DNA of 64,000 bases from an uncultured Clostridia bacterium (GTDB taxonomy: Bacteria > Bacillota > Clostridia > Christensenellales > Borkfalkiaceae): the NCBI GenBank assembly GCA_944368065.1, contig CALVWV010000011.1, positions 61,683 through 125,682 on the forward strand. The letters run 5' to 3'. The notes below the pieces were generated by a model. The model was not told the DNA's origin, did no database searches, and saw nothing but the letters and a program-made list of their open reading frames with translations. The translations under genes and the position numbers were made by a program. Every line of letters starts with the position of its first letter. The stretch's first letter is position 1. Of the stretch, positions 1 to 8,956 are shown piece by piece.

Positions 1-1
1 C

Positions 2-1807
2 GGCTTCCTCGCTTTCCTCTGCCTCTTCGCCTTCCGCTTCGAGATCTTCGTCGGGAGTGAGCAGCTCTTCTATTTTTGCGGTAAGCTCGTCAATCTTGCG
101 GTTGATTTCGCCTATATCTTCGGCAGATACTGCGGGAGCGGCCTCTGCGGCAACTTCTTCAGCAGTCTCTTCGTTCGTTTCTTCCGCAACCTCGTCGGCG
201 GCTTCGGCGGCTTCGCTTGCTGCCTTTGCTTCGTCGAGCGCGGCGCGCATGCCTTCAAGCTCCCTCTTCATTGCGGCGAGCTTGTCGTCCATGCCCTCGA
301 GCATGGCATTGGTGGACGCCGTAACCTTCCAGGAGATGCTTTCGGTAATCTTCTGAAGGCCTTCGTCGTCTATAACTATATCGTAGTCGTTCTCTTCGTT
401 CTCGTTTTCGGAAACGGGCTCTGCGGCAACCGTTTCGGCGCTTTCAGCGGTTACGTTACTGTGAGCGAGCTTCTCGCATACGCCGTTTACGATAGCGTCG
501 TAATCGACTTCGGTGGCGGGTATGGATGCGAGCACTGCAGAGGCAACCTTATCGGCAATATCGTCTGCGTCTATTTCAGGCAGGTAGTTGGAAATAGCCG
601 CGGCAGTCTTGTCTGCGATGGATTCTTCGTTCACGCCGTTTGCGGCAAGCTTTTCGGAAACAAGCTGCGCAATCTCGTCGGAGTTCATGTTCTCCGTCTC
701 TTCGGCGGTGGCGTCTGCTGCGGCTGCTTCGCCGGCCGCGCTCTTTTCCGCAATCTTTTCGATTATGCGGTCGTAGTCGAGGCTGTCTACAACGGCTTCG
801 GCGAGCGAACGGCAACCTTCGTCGTCCACTATGATATCGAAATCGTTGGGCGAAAGCGCTGCAACCTTGCGCGCAATTTCGTCTGCGAGGGCGTCGGTAT
901 CGGCAACGGCTACACTTTCTGCCGAGCTTGCTTCGGTTTCGGCATTTGCTTCAGCCTGCTCTTCTGCAGGAGCGGGCGCAAGTTTTTCTGCAAGGCGGCT
1001 GGCAAGTTCTTCGTAATCGACTTCCGCCGTCGCGTGTACTTCTATGGGATGAGCTTCGCCGTTTTCGCCCACAACAACCTGGGGAACGACTATCTGCTCT
1101 GCAACCTTGGACGCCACGTAATCGGGCGAGATGACTTCCTGAGGAGGGATGCAGTCCGCAACCTTCTTTGCAAGCTCGTCGTAGTCGAGCTCCGCGGTAG
1201 CGGTAAGACCCTTTTCGGCAAGCTTTTCGGCAAGGCGTTCGGCAAGCTCGTCGTAGTTTATGTAACTGTCGGGTATGGTGAGCTGTTCTTCGGCATCTTC
1301 CGAATCGGCTGCGGGAGCAACTTCGTCGTCGAAAGTAACTTCCTCTTCTTCGTCGGTTTCGTCCGCGACGAAGATATCGGAAACGGCCTCGGTAACCTTG
1401 GCGTAGTCGACGGCGCCGCTTTCAATCTTTTCGGCGAGTTTTTCTTCGCTCTCTTTAAGCTGCGCGCCGAACTTTTCTTCCAGCGAAGTTATCATGGAAG
1501 AAAGCTTTACGAAAACGTTTTCGCACTGGGCGGCGAGATAGCCCATCTCGCGCTTCAGGCCGGCGTTCTCGGCAGAGAGCTTTTCGAAAATCGAGCTGTT
1601 CTGCTTGCTTAAATACGCAGTCTCCTGAGTGAGCTTCTGCGCTGAGGCTTCGATAGCCGCCTCTTCGTTAGAGCGTGCGTTGCCTGCGGCGAGAAGCTGG
1701 TCGAGCTTAGCCGCAATTTCTGCCTGGCGCTGAAGGATTACGTCTGCCTTGGTGGCGTAAGTGCCCTGGGCGCCTCCCCCGTTTTTCTTGTTGAAGATAC
1801 CTGCCAT
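2..1807 (-). CDS. Acidic helical-repeat coiled-coil protein (partial, C-terminus off left edge)
   Basis: The frame is open for 602 codons from an ATG at 1807, preceded by AGAGGTGC, to the window edge, so the C-terminus is missing. I do not recognise the family. Residues 1-130 look like a coiled coil (MAGIFNKK start). From about 133 to 450 a degenerate motif of the type DYDELAxKVAEKL recurs about ten times (near 133, 183, 208, 229, 263, 303, 343, 376, 412 and 433), separated by Ala/Glu-rich linkers. A second motif, D-I-(I/V)-V/I-DDEG, occurs at about 325 and 476. No signal peptide or membrane segment is visible. A structural or scaffold role is only a guess. It is transcribed alone, divergently from serC. 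Confidence 0.85.
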   Translation of the reverse strand, partial: MAGIFNKKNGGGAQGTYATKADVILQRQAEIAAKLDQLLAAGNARSNEEAAIEASAQKLTQETAYLSKQNSSIFEKLSAENAGLKREMGYLAAQCENVFVKLSSMITSLEEKFGAQLKESEEKLAEKIESGAVDYAKVTEAVSDIFVADETDEEEEVTFDDEVAPAADSEDAEEQLTIPDSYINYDELAERLAEKLAEKGLTATAELDYDELAKKVADCIPPQEVISPDYVASKVAEQIVVPQVVVGENGEAHPIEVHATAEVDYEELASRLAEKLAPAPAEEQAEANAETEASSAESVAVADTDALADEIARKVAALSPNDFDIIVDDEGCRSLAEAVVDSLDYDRIIEKIAEKSAAGEAAAADATAEETENMNSDEIAQLVSEKLAANGVNEESIADKTAAAISNYLPEIDADDIADKVASAVLASIPATEVDYDAIVNGVCEKLAHSNVTAESAETVAAEPVSENENEENDYDIVIDDEGLQKITESISWKVTASTNAMLEGMDDKLAAMKRELEGMRAALDEAKAASEAAEAADEVAEETNEETAEEVAAEAAPAVSAEDIGEINRKIDELTAKIEELLTPDEDLEAEGEEAEESEEA

Positions 1808-1880
1808 AATTTGCACCTCTCTGAGCGGCGATGGTTGTTTTTACCATATATATAACGCCGCACGTTTTGCTTACAGAATA

Positions 1881-1920
1881 ATTCTACAACAAAAAATGAT
1901 AATTGTAAATATAATTATCA
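1881..1920 (-). promoter_or_regulatory. Promoter with inverted repeat, upstream of the repeat protein
   Basis: On the minus strand TTTACA (1904-1909), 17 bases and TAGAAT (1881-1886) form a good sigma-A promoter about 75 bases ahead of the ATG. An inverted repeat, TGATAATT (1897-1904) and AATTATCA (1913-1920), overlaps the -35 box and could bind a repressor. Confidence 0.6.
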
Positions 1921-2080
1921 AAAATTTTTACCTTAAAGCACAAAAAATTTTTGTATTGACCGCAGAATATGCCGCGGGCAATCAAAAAAAAGGGGCAAAA
2001 CCTACCCGACTTTGCCACGGAGCGGAAAGAAAGGTACAAACACTTTCGATAAAAATTTCACAATTTTTTTACCCGTAAGG

Positions 2081-2109
2081 TTGAAATTTTACATATTCTG
2101 TATTATAAT
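2081..2109 (+). promoter_or_regulatory. serC-serA promoter
   Basis: TTGAAA (2081-2086), 17 bases, TATAAT (2104-2109). Transcription would start near 2116 and leave a leader of about 115 bases before serC. I see no recognisable riboswitch or T-box in the leader. The rest of 1808-2230 holds only A/T runs and this pair of divergent promoters. Confidence 0.65.
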
Positions 2110-2230
2110 ATCTGTATTATACGGAAAAAACAGCCGCCGTCAGACCCATTTCAAGGCGCGCGCGGAAGCAATTTGTCCGCATAACGGCGCGCATCGGCTT
2201 TTCGTAAATAAACAAACGGGAGATTGGATT

Positions 2231-3304
2231 ATGAGAGTTTACAACTTTTCCGCAGGCCCTTCCACCCTGCCCCTCAACGTACTTGAACAGGCTCAGAAAG
2301 AATTTCTGGATTTTGCCGGAACCGGGATGTCCATAACGGAAATATCCCACCGCGACAAAGCTTTCGACGCCGTTGTAAAAGAGGCGGAAGCGCTTGTGAG
2401 AGAACTTCTTGAAGTGCCCGAAGATTACGCCGTGATTTTTGTTCAGGGCGGAGCTTCCACTCAGTTTGCCGCCATCCCCCTGAACCTTATGCACAGCGGC
2501 AAAGCGGATTACATAGTTACGGGCAATTTTGCTAAAAAAGCATGGCAGGAAGGTCAGATTTACGGCGAAGCGGTTAAAATCGGCGACAGTTCAGACAAGA
2601 CCTATACCTACATACCCGACGTGGACACCCTGCCTTATTCCGAAGGCGCGGACTATGTGCACATCACTTCAAACAACACCATCTTCGGCACAAGGTACTC
2701 AAAATTCCCCGAATGCAAAGCGCCTCTTGTTGCAGACATGTCCTCTGAAATTTTCTCGCGCAAAGTAGACGTTTCAAAATTCGGCGTAATATATGCGGGC
2801 GCGCAGAAAAACCTTGCACCCGCAGGCGTTACGATAGTCATCGCAAAGCGCAGCCTCATTCAGGAGCCGCTTAAAATCTGCCCCACCATGCTCAAGTGGA
2901 AGGTGCAGGACGAAAACGGTTCGCTTTACAATACTCCCCCCTGCTTCTCCATTTACATGGCAGACCTCGTGCTCCGCGACCTCAAGGCAAAGGGCGGCGT
3001 AAAAGCCATGAACGAGGTCGGCGAATACAAAGCGGGTCTTTTGTACGACTTCATAGACAACTCCGCGCTCTTCAAAAACAACGTGGTGAAAGAATTCCGT
3101 TCGATAATGAACGTGCCCTTCGTCACCCCGTCCGCAGAGCTCGACGCAAAATTCATAGCCGAAGCCAAGAAGGCCGGCCTCGTTTCGCTCAAGGGTCACA
3201 GACTCGTAGGCGGCATGAGGGCTTCCATATACAACGCCATGCCCGTCGAAGGCGTGAAGGCGCTCATCGAATTCATGAAGAAATTCGAACTTGAAAACAA
3301 GTAA
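2231..3304 (+). CDS. serC: Phosphoserine aminotransferase
   Basis: A PLP-dependent aminotransferase (357 aa) that converts 3-phosphohydroxypyruvate and glutamate to phosphoserine in serine biosynthesis. It starts NFSAGPSTLP, typical of SerC, and the PLP lysine lies in GAQKNLAPAG. Length matches the family (about 360 aa). The frame is open further upstream, but ATG 2231 is chosen because it has CGGGAG 8-9 bases ahead and the conserved N-terminus follows directly. serA follows after 15 bases, so the two form an operon; no serB phosphatase is visible here. Confidence 0.97.
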   Translation: MRVYNFSAGPSTLPLNVLEQAQKEFLDFAGTGMSITEISHRDKAFDAVVKEAEALVRELLEVPEDYAVIFVQGGASTQFAAIPLNLMHSGKADYIVTGNFAKKAWQEGQIYGEAVKIGDSSDKTYTYIPDVDTLPYSEGADYVHITSNNTIFGTRYSKFPECKAPLVADMSSEIFSRKVDVSKFGVIYAGAQKNLAPAGVTIVIAKRSLIQEPLKICPTMLKWKVQDENGSLYNTPPCFSIYMADLVLRDLKAKGGVKAMNEVGEYKAGLLYDFIDNSALFKNNVVKEFRSIMNVPFVTPSAELDAKFIAEAKKAGLVSLKGHRLVGGMRASIYNAMPVEGVKALIEFMKKFELENK

Positions 3305-3319
3305 TAAGGGGGAAATAAA

Positions 3320-4483
3320 ATGTCAAGAAAGATACTTAAGTTAAACGCCATAAGCCCGCTTGCCGACACAATATTCGCAGGTTACGGATACAGCGACAGC
3401 TGCGACGACCCCGACGGCATAATGGTGCGCTCCGCTCAGATGGCGGATTATAAGCCCGGCGAAAACCTTGTTGCGGTAGCGCGCGCAGGCGCAGGCACCA
3501 ACAATATACCCGTTGCCGACTACGCCGAAAAGGGAATAGTCGTATTCAACACCCCCGGCGCCAACGCAAACGCCGTAAAAGAGCTTGTGATATGCGAACT
3601 CTTTCTCGGCGGAAGAAAGATTACCGACGCGATAGACTGGGTAAAATCGCTCAAAGGCGAGGGCGAAAACGTAGGCAAGCTCGTTGAAAAAGGCAAATCC
3701 AAATTCGTCGGACACGAAATTACGGGCAAGATGCTCGGCGTAATAGGTCTCGGCGCGATAGGCGTCGCCGTGGCTAACGCCGCTTACGGACTTAACATGG
3801 AAGTCATGGGCACAGACCCCTACCTTTCGACGATGAACGCGCTCGCGCTTTCGCCGCACATCAACGTAGTACCCGAACGCGAGGATATTTACAAGAAATC
3901 AGACTTCATAACGCTGCACGTGCCCCTCAATTCGGACACCAAGAACATGATTAACAAGGACACGATTGCTTCAATGAAGGACGGCGTTGTAATAATAAAC
4001 AACAGCCGCGGCGAACTTGTAAACACCGACGACATGATAGAAGCGCTTGAAAGCGGAAAGGTGAGCAGGTACATAACCGACTTCCCCAACGACAAGCTTA
4101 TAGGCGTCAGAAACTGCATATGCGTGCCCCATCTCGGCGCGAGCACGCCCGAGGCCGAGGATAACTGCGCGGTTATGGCGGCGCACGAACTCGTCGACTA
4201 CATAGAAAACGGCAACATAACAAACAGTGTGAACTATCCTTCTGTAAGCCTTGCGCGCGACGAAGGCAAAGGCAGGGTATGCATTCTGCACAGAAACGTC
4301 AAGAACATAATAACCAAGTTCACCTCCGCCATTTCGCAGCAGGAGCTGAACATCGCGCACATGGCGAGCAGCAGCCGCGGCGAATACGCGTGCTCCATAC
4401 TCGAAATAGACGGCGAAGTGCCCGCAAAGACGCTTGAAGCCATAAAGGCTGTGGAAGGCGTGCTGCGCGTTCGCGCCGTCTGA
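3320..4483 (+). CDS. serA: D-3-phosphoglycerate dehydrogenase
   Basis: NAD-dependent oxidation of 3-phosphoglycerate, the first committed step of serine synthesis. It is 387 aa, the short SerA form: an N-terminal substrate domain, a Rossmann domain with GLGAIGVAVA (about residue 140), the NNSRGELV segment, the catalytic HLGAST segment near 270, and a C-terminal ACT-like domain (about 315-387, ARDEGKGRV onward). The ACT-like domain suggests serine feedback, which is inference. A strong AAGGGGG site precedes the ATG. It is cotranscribed with serC and ends at a clear terminator. Confidence 0.96.
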   Translation: MSRKILKLNAISPLADTIFAGYGYSDSCDDPDGIMVRSAQMADYKPGENLVAVARAGAGTNNIPVADYAEKGIVVFNTPGANANAVKELVICELFLGGRKITDAIDWVKSLKGEGENVGKLVEKGKSKFVGHEITGKMLGVIGLGAIGVAVANAAYGLNMEVMGTDPYLSTMNALALSPHINVVPEREDIYKKSDFITLHVPLNSDTKNMINKDTIASMKDGVVIINNSRGELVNTDDMIEALESGKVSRYITDFPNDKLIGVRNCICVPHLGASTPEAEDNCAVMAAHELVDYIENGNITNSVNYPSVSLARDEGKGRVCILHRNVKNIITKFTSAISQQELNIAHMASSSRGEYACSILEIDGEVPAKTLEAIKAVEGVLRVRAV

Positions 4484-4528
4484 AACAAGCGCCTTTCTGG
4501 CGACTTTAGTTTAAACCTAATAAAAAGC

Positions 4529-4566
4529 GCCGCCGCGGCAAATTCTTGCCGCGGCGGCTTATTTTT
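4529..4566 (+). terminator. serCA terminator
   Basis: A perfect 13-bp stem (4529-4541 with 4546-4558), loop ATTC, followed by TTATTTTTTAT. Intrinsic terminator directly after serA. Confidence 0.9.
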
Positions 4567-4690
4567 TATGTTTTTGGGTTGTTAGTCGCGGAATATCCCG
4601 CAATCAACGTACTGATTTGCAAACGCGCGCAAGACTGCCGACAGCCGCCGCGCTGAACGCGGTTGAGTTTACCGCACGGTCAACGCAATT

Positions 4691-4728
4691 GCGCCGCGAG
4701 GCTGCACGGTTGTGCAGCCTCGCGGCGC
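4691..4728 (-). terminator. Hairpin after the FtsX permease gene
   Basis: A perfect 17-bp stem with a 4-base loop lies 20 bases beyond the permease stop on the minus strand. The tail is only AATT-rich, so termination is likely but not classical. Confidence 0.6.
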
Positions 4729-4747
4729 AGAGAAAACAATACTTTTG

Positions 4748-7153
4748 TCACTCAACGCTCTTGAGGGATTCCACCATGTCAATCTTTTTAAGACTGCGGT
4801 ACATTATAAGGTTGACGAGAATGGAAAAGCCGAGCGTTATCGCCGCGCCTATAAAGAAGCTTGCGACGGCTATTGTTCTGCCGAACATTATGAGGTCGAC
4901 TTCGATGGATTTTATTACATAGCTGTGCAGCAGAATGCCCACGAATATGCCGAAAACAATACCTAAAATTGTAAGGAGCATATTCTCCTTGTAGACGTAC
5001 GCCGCCACCTCCCTGTTGCGGAAGCCGAGCACCTTGAGCGTTGCGAGCTCCCTCTTGCGTTCGGCAATGTTTATGTTGTTGAGGTTGTACAGCACGACGA
5101 ACGCGAGGAGCGCCGCGGCGGCAAGCACGATAAGCACTATGGTGTTCAGCGAAGACAGGGTATCGTCCGCCCACTTTACCGTGGTCGAAACAAAGTTTAC
5201 GCCCTGCACTCCGCCGAGCGAAAGAAGGAAGGAGCCGAGCTCGTTTTCATAAGCGTCAGAGTTATCGGCATAACGCAGAATAAGCTGATTGTACTGCGGT
5301 TCTGCGCCGAAAACTTCTTTGTACAGCGAGGGCGAAATAAACAGATAGTGCCCTATATAGTTTTCGTAAACCGCCGCGATTTTCACGCTTTTCTTTGACG
5401 CGCCGCTTCCCACGGTGAGCTCGTCGCCCGCCTTCACGCCGAGAGACGTCGCCGTCTTTTCGCTTATAAGCGCGCCGTCGTCGCCGAGAACAAAGCTTTT
5501 ACGCGAAGTTCTGCCGCGGAAAGTGAAGAAGTCCTCCAGAGAATCGAGCGTGCGCGGAACGGTTACGGAAAGCGTCTGCACGCTCTCCGCACTTTCGGCG
5601 TCGACAGACATGCTGTATATTTCAACGGCGGATATGTCGGGGTCTTTTTCCTCAATCTGCAAAATTATATCCTCTTTCTGCTCCTCGCAGATTCCGTCGA
5701 CGTACGTCACCGCCGCCTGATAGTGGGTTATCTCTTCAAACTGCTTGTCCGCCACGACTATTATGGAATCGTGCAGTCCGAGCCCCACCATTACAAGCCC
5801 CATGCAGCCCGCCACGCCGATTACCGTCATTAAAAAGCGCCTTTTGTAGCGGAACATATTTCTGACCGTGGCTTTCTGCGTAAAGCTGAGGTGCTTCCAC
5901 ACGAAGGGCACTCTTTCAAGCAGTACGCGTTTGCCCGCCTTGGGGGCTTCGGGGCGCATTATCTGCGCGGGCTTTTCGCGCGAGATTTTAAAGCAGGCGA
6001 ACACCGTGGCAAGTCCCGTGCACAGCACGCTCGCGGCGACCGCTATCACGCCCTGAACGATGTTGTACGGCGCAAGATTATTCGGCAACCCCGTATACAG
6101 AAGGGAATATGCGTTCATTATTGCAAGCGGGAATATTTTTTCGCCCAGAAGAACGCCTGCCACCGCGCCGAGAAACGCGGGAATGAGCGCGTAGGCAAGA
6201 TAGCGGAAAAGCACCGTTCCGTCGCCGCAGCCGAGCGCTTTGAGCGTGCCTATCTGCGGGCGCTCCTCCTCCACCAGCCTCGTCATGGCGTTGAGGCTTA
6301 CGAGCGCCGCCACGAGGAAGAAAATTATCGGCAGCAGTCCGCTCAGGCTGTTTATCCTTTCGGCGTCGTTTTCGTAGTTGACGCAGGAGGCTATATATCC
6401 CCTGTCCAGAACGTACCATTGCCCGTCCGAAAGCTCCTCAATTTTTTTGGCAGCCTTTTCAACCTCGCCTTCGTACTTATCGCCGAAGCTGTCCAGCTCC
6501 GCCGCTCCGCTCACCGTCACGCTTATTTCGGTATATACGGGGAAGCGCGAAAAGGCTTCGGGCATGACTACGGCAAAGCCGTCCAGCTCGCCGTTGCCCA
6601 CGGTGCCCGTGCCCCTGTTAAGGTCCATATAATACGGCAGATTGCACAGTCCAGAAACGGTGAATTGCTTGCGGGAAAGCAGCATACCCAGCCCCGCGCC
6701 GCCGTCTGATACGGCAAAGGTATCGCCGACGGAAAAGCCGTAAACATCGGCAAAAAAACTGTCCAGAAGGCACTCGCCGTCGTTTTCGGGAAGCCTGCCC
6801 TCGGTTATATCGGGCAGGTTGACCTCGTCCGAATAAGAAATGAGTTTTACCGCCTTGTTGTCCTCGGTGTCGCTCACCACGTCGAGCGACCAGCCGCCGA
6901 CGGCTTTATCCACCCCGTCGAGCAAAGATATATTTTCCGCGTCCTTTTCGGTAAGGCCGTATTCGCTCATGACCTTAAGGTCCATAAGCGCGCTGTCGTC
7001 ATAGTACCGCTCCGCGGAAAGAAGCATATCCCCGCGGCTCGACCTCAGCCCCGAAAAGAAAGCCGCGCCAAGCAATATTATGAAAAACACGGAGATAAAT
7101 TTGCCCTTGTTTTTCGCCATTCCCCTGAAAAAATCTTTAATCAGCGCATTCAT
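4748..7153 (-). CDS. FtsX/MacB-type ABC transporter permease (system 1)
   Basis: Membrane subunit (801 aa) of an FtsX-superfamily ABC transporter with two repeats. There is one N-terminal membrane segment (about 18-38) before a large extracytoplasmic domain, three segments near 265-390 ending in the cytoplasmic REKPAQIMRP stretch, then a second repeat with one segment near 450 and three at about 680-785 around NLNNINIAERKRELATL. Clostridia use such transporters to export or detach peptides and lipids or for antimicrobial-peptide resistance; the substrate here is unknown. It follows the ATPase gene by six bases and is paralogous to the 23720-26404 permease. Confidence 0.9.
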   Translation of the reverse strand: MNALIKDFFRGMAKNKGKFISVFFIILLGAAFFSGLRSSRGDMLLSAERYYDDSALMDLKVMSEYGLTEKDAENISLLDGVDKAVGGWSLDVVSDTEDNKAVKLISYSDEVNLPDITEGRLPENDGECLLDSFFADVYGFSVGDTFAVSDGGAGLGMLLSRKQFTVSGLCNLPYYMDLNRGTGTVGNGELDGFAVVMPEAFSRFPVYTEISVTVSGAAELDSFGDKYEGEVEKAAKKIEELSDGQWYVLDRGYIASCVNYENDAERINSLSGLLPIIFFLVAALVSLNAMTRLVEEERPQIGTLKALGCGDGTVLFRYLAYALIPAFLGAVAGVLLGEKIFPLAIMNAYSLLYTGLPNNLAPYNIVQGVIAVAASVLCTGLATVFACFKISREKPAQIMRPEAPKAGKRVLLERVPFVWKHLSFTQKATVRNMFRYKRRFLMTVIGVAGCMGLVMVGLGLHDSIIVVADKQFEEITHYQAAVTYVDGICEEQKEDIILQIEEKDPDISAVEIYSMSVDAESAESVQTLSVTVPRTLDSLEDFFTFRGRTSRKSFVLGDDGALISEKTATSLGVKAGDELTVGSGASKKSVKIAAVYENYIGHYLFISPSLYKEVFGAEPQYNQLILRYADNSDAYENELGSFLLSLGGVQGVNFVSTTVKWADDTLSSLNTIVLIVLAAAALLAFVVLYNLNNINIAERKRELATLKVLGFRNREVAAYVYKENMLLTILGIVFGIFVGILLHSYVIKSIEVDLIMFGRTIAVASFFIGAAITLGFSILVNLIMYRSLKKIDMVESLKSVE

Positions 7154-7159
7154 TTAAAG

Positions 7160-7864
7160 TCACCATTCAATAAGTTCCGCGGAAACGGGGGAAGCGTTCA
7201 CGCTGACGCTTTCCGCCCTGCCGTTGCGCATACGTATCACCCTGTCCGCCATCGGCGCGAGAGCTTCGTTGTGCGTGATTATTATAACCGTCATATTTCT
7301 TTCCCTGCAGGAGTTCTGCAACAGCTTCAAAACGGCTTTGCCCGTGACGTAGTCGAGCGCGCCCGTAGGCTCGTCGCAAAGGAGCAATTTGGGATTTTTT
7401 GCGATGGCGCGCGCTATCGCAACCCTCTGCTGCTCCCCGCCCGAAAGCTGCGCGGGGTAGTTGTTTTTTCTGTCCGCAAGCCCGACCTCGGCGAGCACCT
7501 CGTCCGCGGAAAAGCGTTTTTTGCTTATCTGGAGGGAAAGTTCAACATTTTCTTTTGCCGTAAGGTTTGCCATAAGGTTGTAAAACTGGAACACGAACCC
7601 CACGTCCTCGCGCCTGTAGCGCGAAAGTTTTGCGCCGCGCAAAGCCGTTATTTCGCTTCCGTCGACGATTACCTTTCCGCCCGTCGCGGTATCCATTCCG
7701 CCTATTATGTTCAGCGCGGTCGTTTTGCCCGCGCCCGAAGGTCCGGCGACTACGGCAAGCTCGCCCTTTTCCACGAAAAAGCTGAGCGCGTTCAGAGCTT
7801 GTACGCTGCCCGTTCCGCTGCCGTATGTTTTAGAGACCCCTATAAGTTCCGCATAATGCCCCAT
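7160..7864 (-). CDS. ABC transporter ATP-binding protein (LolD/MacB type, system 1)
   Basis: Nucleotide-binding subunit (234 aa) for the downstream permease. Walker A is GPSGAGKTT (about 40), the signature LSGGEQQR, Walker [10 protein letters not shown], and the switch histidine lies in IITHN. It ends in an IEW tail that is shared with the paralogue at 26479. It belongs to the MacB/LolD/FtsE subfamily, which pairs with FtsX-like permeases. A consensus-like promoter lies about 75 bases upstream. No two-component or MarR gene is attached to this copy. Confidence 0.93.
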   Translation of the reverse strand: MGHYAELIGVSKTYGSGTGSVQALNALSFFVEKGELAVVAGPSGAGKTTALNIIGGMDTATGGKVIVDGSEITALRGAKLSRYRREDVGFVFQFYNLMANLTAKENVELSLQISKKRFSADEVLAEVGLADRKNNYPAQLSGGEQQRVAIARAIAKNPKLLLCDEPTGALDYVTGKAVLKLLQNSCRERNMTVIIITHNEALAPMADRVIRMRNGRAESVSVNASPVSAELIEW

Positions 7865-7921
7865 ATTTTCTCCGAATGCGCCAAAAGCGCAGAATTTATG
7901 CGCGGCGTACAGTAATTAATC

Positions 7922-7966
7922 ATTTATCAATAAATAAATTATAAACCAACGACGCACAAAAATCAA
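7922..7966 (-). promoter_or_regulatory. Promoter of ABC system 1
   Basis: On the minus strand TTGATT (7961-7966), 17 bases, TATAAT (7938-7943). Just downstream of the -10 lies an inverted repeat ATTTAT-CA-ATAAAT (7922-7935), a possible operator. Confidence 0.6.
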
Positions 7967-8106
7967 CTGCGTATTTTGCAAATTGAATTACCCGAAAAGC
8001 TTAAAAAACAGCGCGGCATATGCAAGGCATAAAAATTATGCCCGAATAAAAACCGGGCGCTCCGCGCATAATCACTTACAATAAAAAAATGCGGAGGTTA
8101 TTTTTT

Positions 8107-8214
8107 ATGTCCCGTAAAAAGAAAAAGATTGCAAAACTTACAGACAGGCAGTACAGCGAGTATATAGCCGCCCTGCGCGCCGCAGACGAGGAAAAATCGG
8201 GCAGCAAAAAATAA
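8107..8214 (+). CDS. 35-residue small protein, Lys-rich N-terminus
   Basis: A short frame with strong expression signals: GCGGAGG nine bases before the ATG and a strong terminator eight bases after the stop. The protein begins MSRKKKKIAKLTDRQYSEYI and continues with an Ala/Glu-rich segment ending in SGSKK. It is basic at the start, amphipathic in the middle, and has no hydrophobic membrane segment or signal peptide. I do not recognise it. It stands alone between ABC system 1 (divergent) and the MarR operon. A monocistronic small protein is the simplest reading; a transcribed small RNA is the alternative. Confidence 0.7.
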   Translation: MSRKKKKIAKLTDRQYSEYIAALRAADEEKSGSKK

Positions 8215-8221
8215 ATGGCGG

Positions 8222-8266
8222 GCGCCCCGCCGCACTTATTTTTTTGTGCGGCGGGGCGCTTTTTTA
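8222..8266 (+). terminator. Terminator after the small protein gene
   Basis: A perfect 14-bp stem (8222-8235 with 8246-8259) followed by TTTTTTATT. Confidence 0.9.
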
Positions 8267-8414
8267 TTGCTCAGAAAGGCGCTCCTCTCCCGCTCTTAGC
8301 AGCCCCTTTTGCAAGTGACTTCAACGCGCGGACACGTGAACATATCTGCAAAATCACAGAGAAGTGAACTTTATGAAAAGTCGGTGAATATAATTTTTAA
8401 GTGCGAAAATTATG

Positions 8415-8467
8415 TTGACAGACTATGCCCGCGTGCATATACTGTTAAAACAGTTATCAGATGATAA
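8415..8467 (+). promoter_or_regulatory. marR-ABC promoter with two adjoining operators
   Basis: TTGACA (8415-8420), 17 bases, TATACT (8438-8443), a near-consensus promoter. It is overlapped and followed by two 14-bp inverted repeats with 2-base centres: ACTGTT-AA-AACAGT (8441-8454) and TTATCA-GA-TGATAA (8454-8467). This is the usual geometry for autorepression by the MarR encoded downstream. Confidence 0.75.
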
Positions 8468-8494
8468 GTATTAAAAATCAAAAAAGGAGCAAAA

Positions 8495-8956
8495 ATGACT
8501 GACGAAAACGGAGCTGACAGAATAATTGCAGTTTTTCTGCGGCTTAAGGACTGCATGCGCAAATGCAGGCAGAAGCTTTCGGGCGGGAAAAACACGTTCA
8601 TCGTTTTAGGCAGCCTTACGGAGTACGAAAAGCGCACGGGAAGACACGTGACCGTGAGCGAAATTTCGCGCATTTCGGGTCTTGCGTTGCCGAATGTGAG
8701 CAGGCTGCTTGTTCCGCTTGAACAGGAAGGACTTATCTGCAGGGAAAAGAACGGCAGGACGGTGAGCGTTATCATAACGCAAAAGGGCAATGCCGCGCTC
8801 GAAGAAAGGAGCGCCGAAATGCGCAGATACATTACCGCCGCGCTGAACGCGCTCACCGACGAGGAATATGCCGCATTCGCCTCGGCAAGCGAAAAGATAC
8901 TGTTCAGCCTTGAAAACAATCTTGAAAATACGACTGCGGGAGACAGCGCATGTTAA
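8495..8956 (+). CDS. MarR-family transcriptional regulator
   Basis: Winged-helix DNA-binding protein (153 aa). The helix-turn-helix lies around residues 45-75 (VSEISRISGLALPNVSRLL) and the wing around 80-95 (REKNGRTVSVIITQKG). AAGGAG precedes the ATG. The stop overlaps the start of the first ABC exporter gene by seven bases, so regulator and transporter are cotranscribed. The likely job is to repress its own operon through the paired operators at 8441-8467 and release on binding an exported compound; the operator assignment is inference. Confidence 0.92.
   Translation: MTDENGADRIIAVFLRLKDCMRKCRQKLSGGKNTFIVLGSLTEYEKRTGRHVTVSEISRISGLALPNVSRLLVPLEQEGLICREKNGRTVSVIITQKGNAALEERSAEMRRYITAALNALTDEEYAAFASASEKILFSLENNLENTTAGDSAC

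Noticed and set aside
461-1612. 383-codon plus-strand frame
   Set aside because: It is the antisense image of the repeat protein gene, whose minus-strand frame has a proper start, promoter and repeat logic.
1985-2045. Resemblance to a c-di-GMP-I riboswitch (GGGGCAAAACC ... TTTGCCACGG)
   Set aside because: Core positions such as the ACGCAAAG block are missing, and the segment lies upstream of the serC promoter.
5891-6709. 272-codon plus-strand frame
   Set aside because: Antisense shadow of the FtsX permease gene; no ribosome site and atypical composition.
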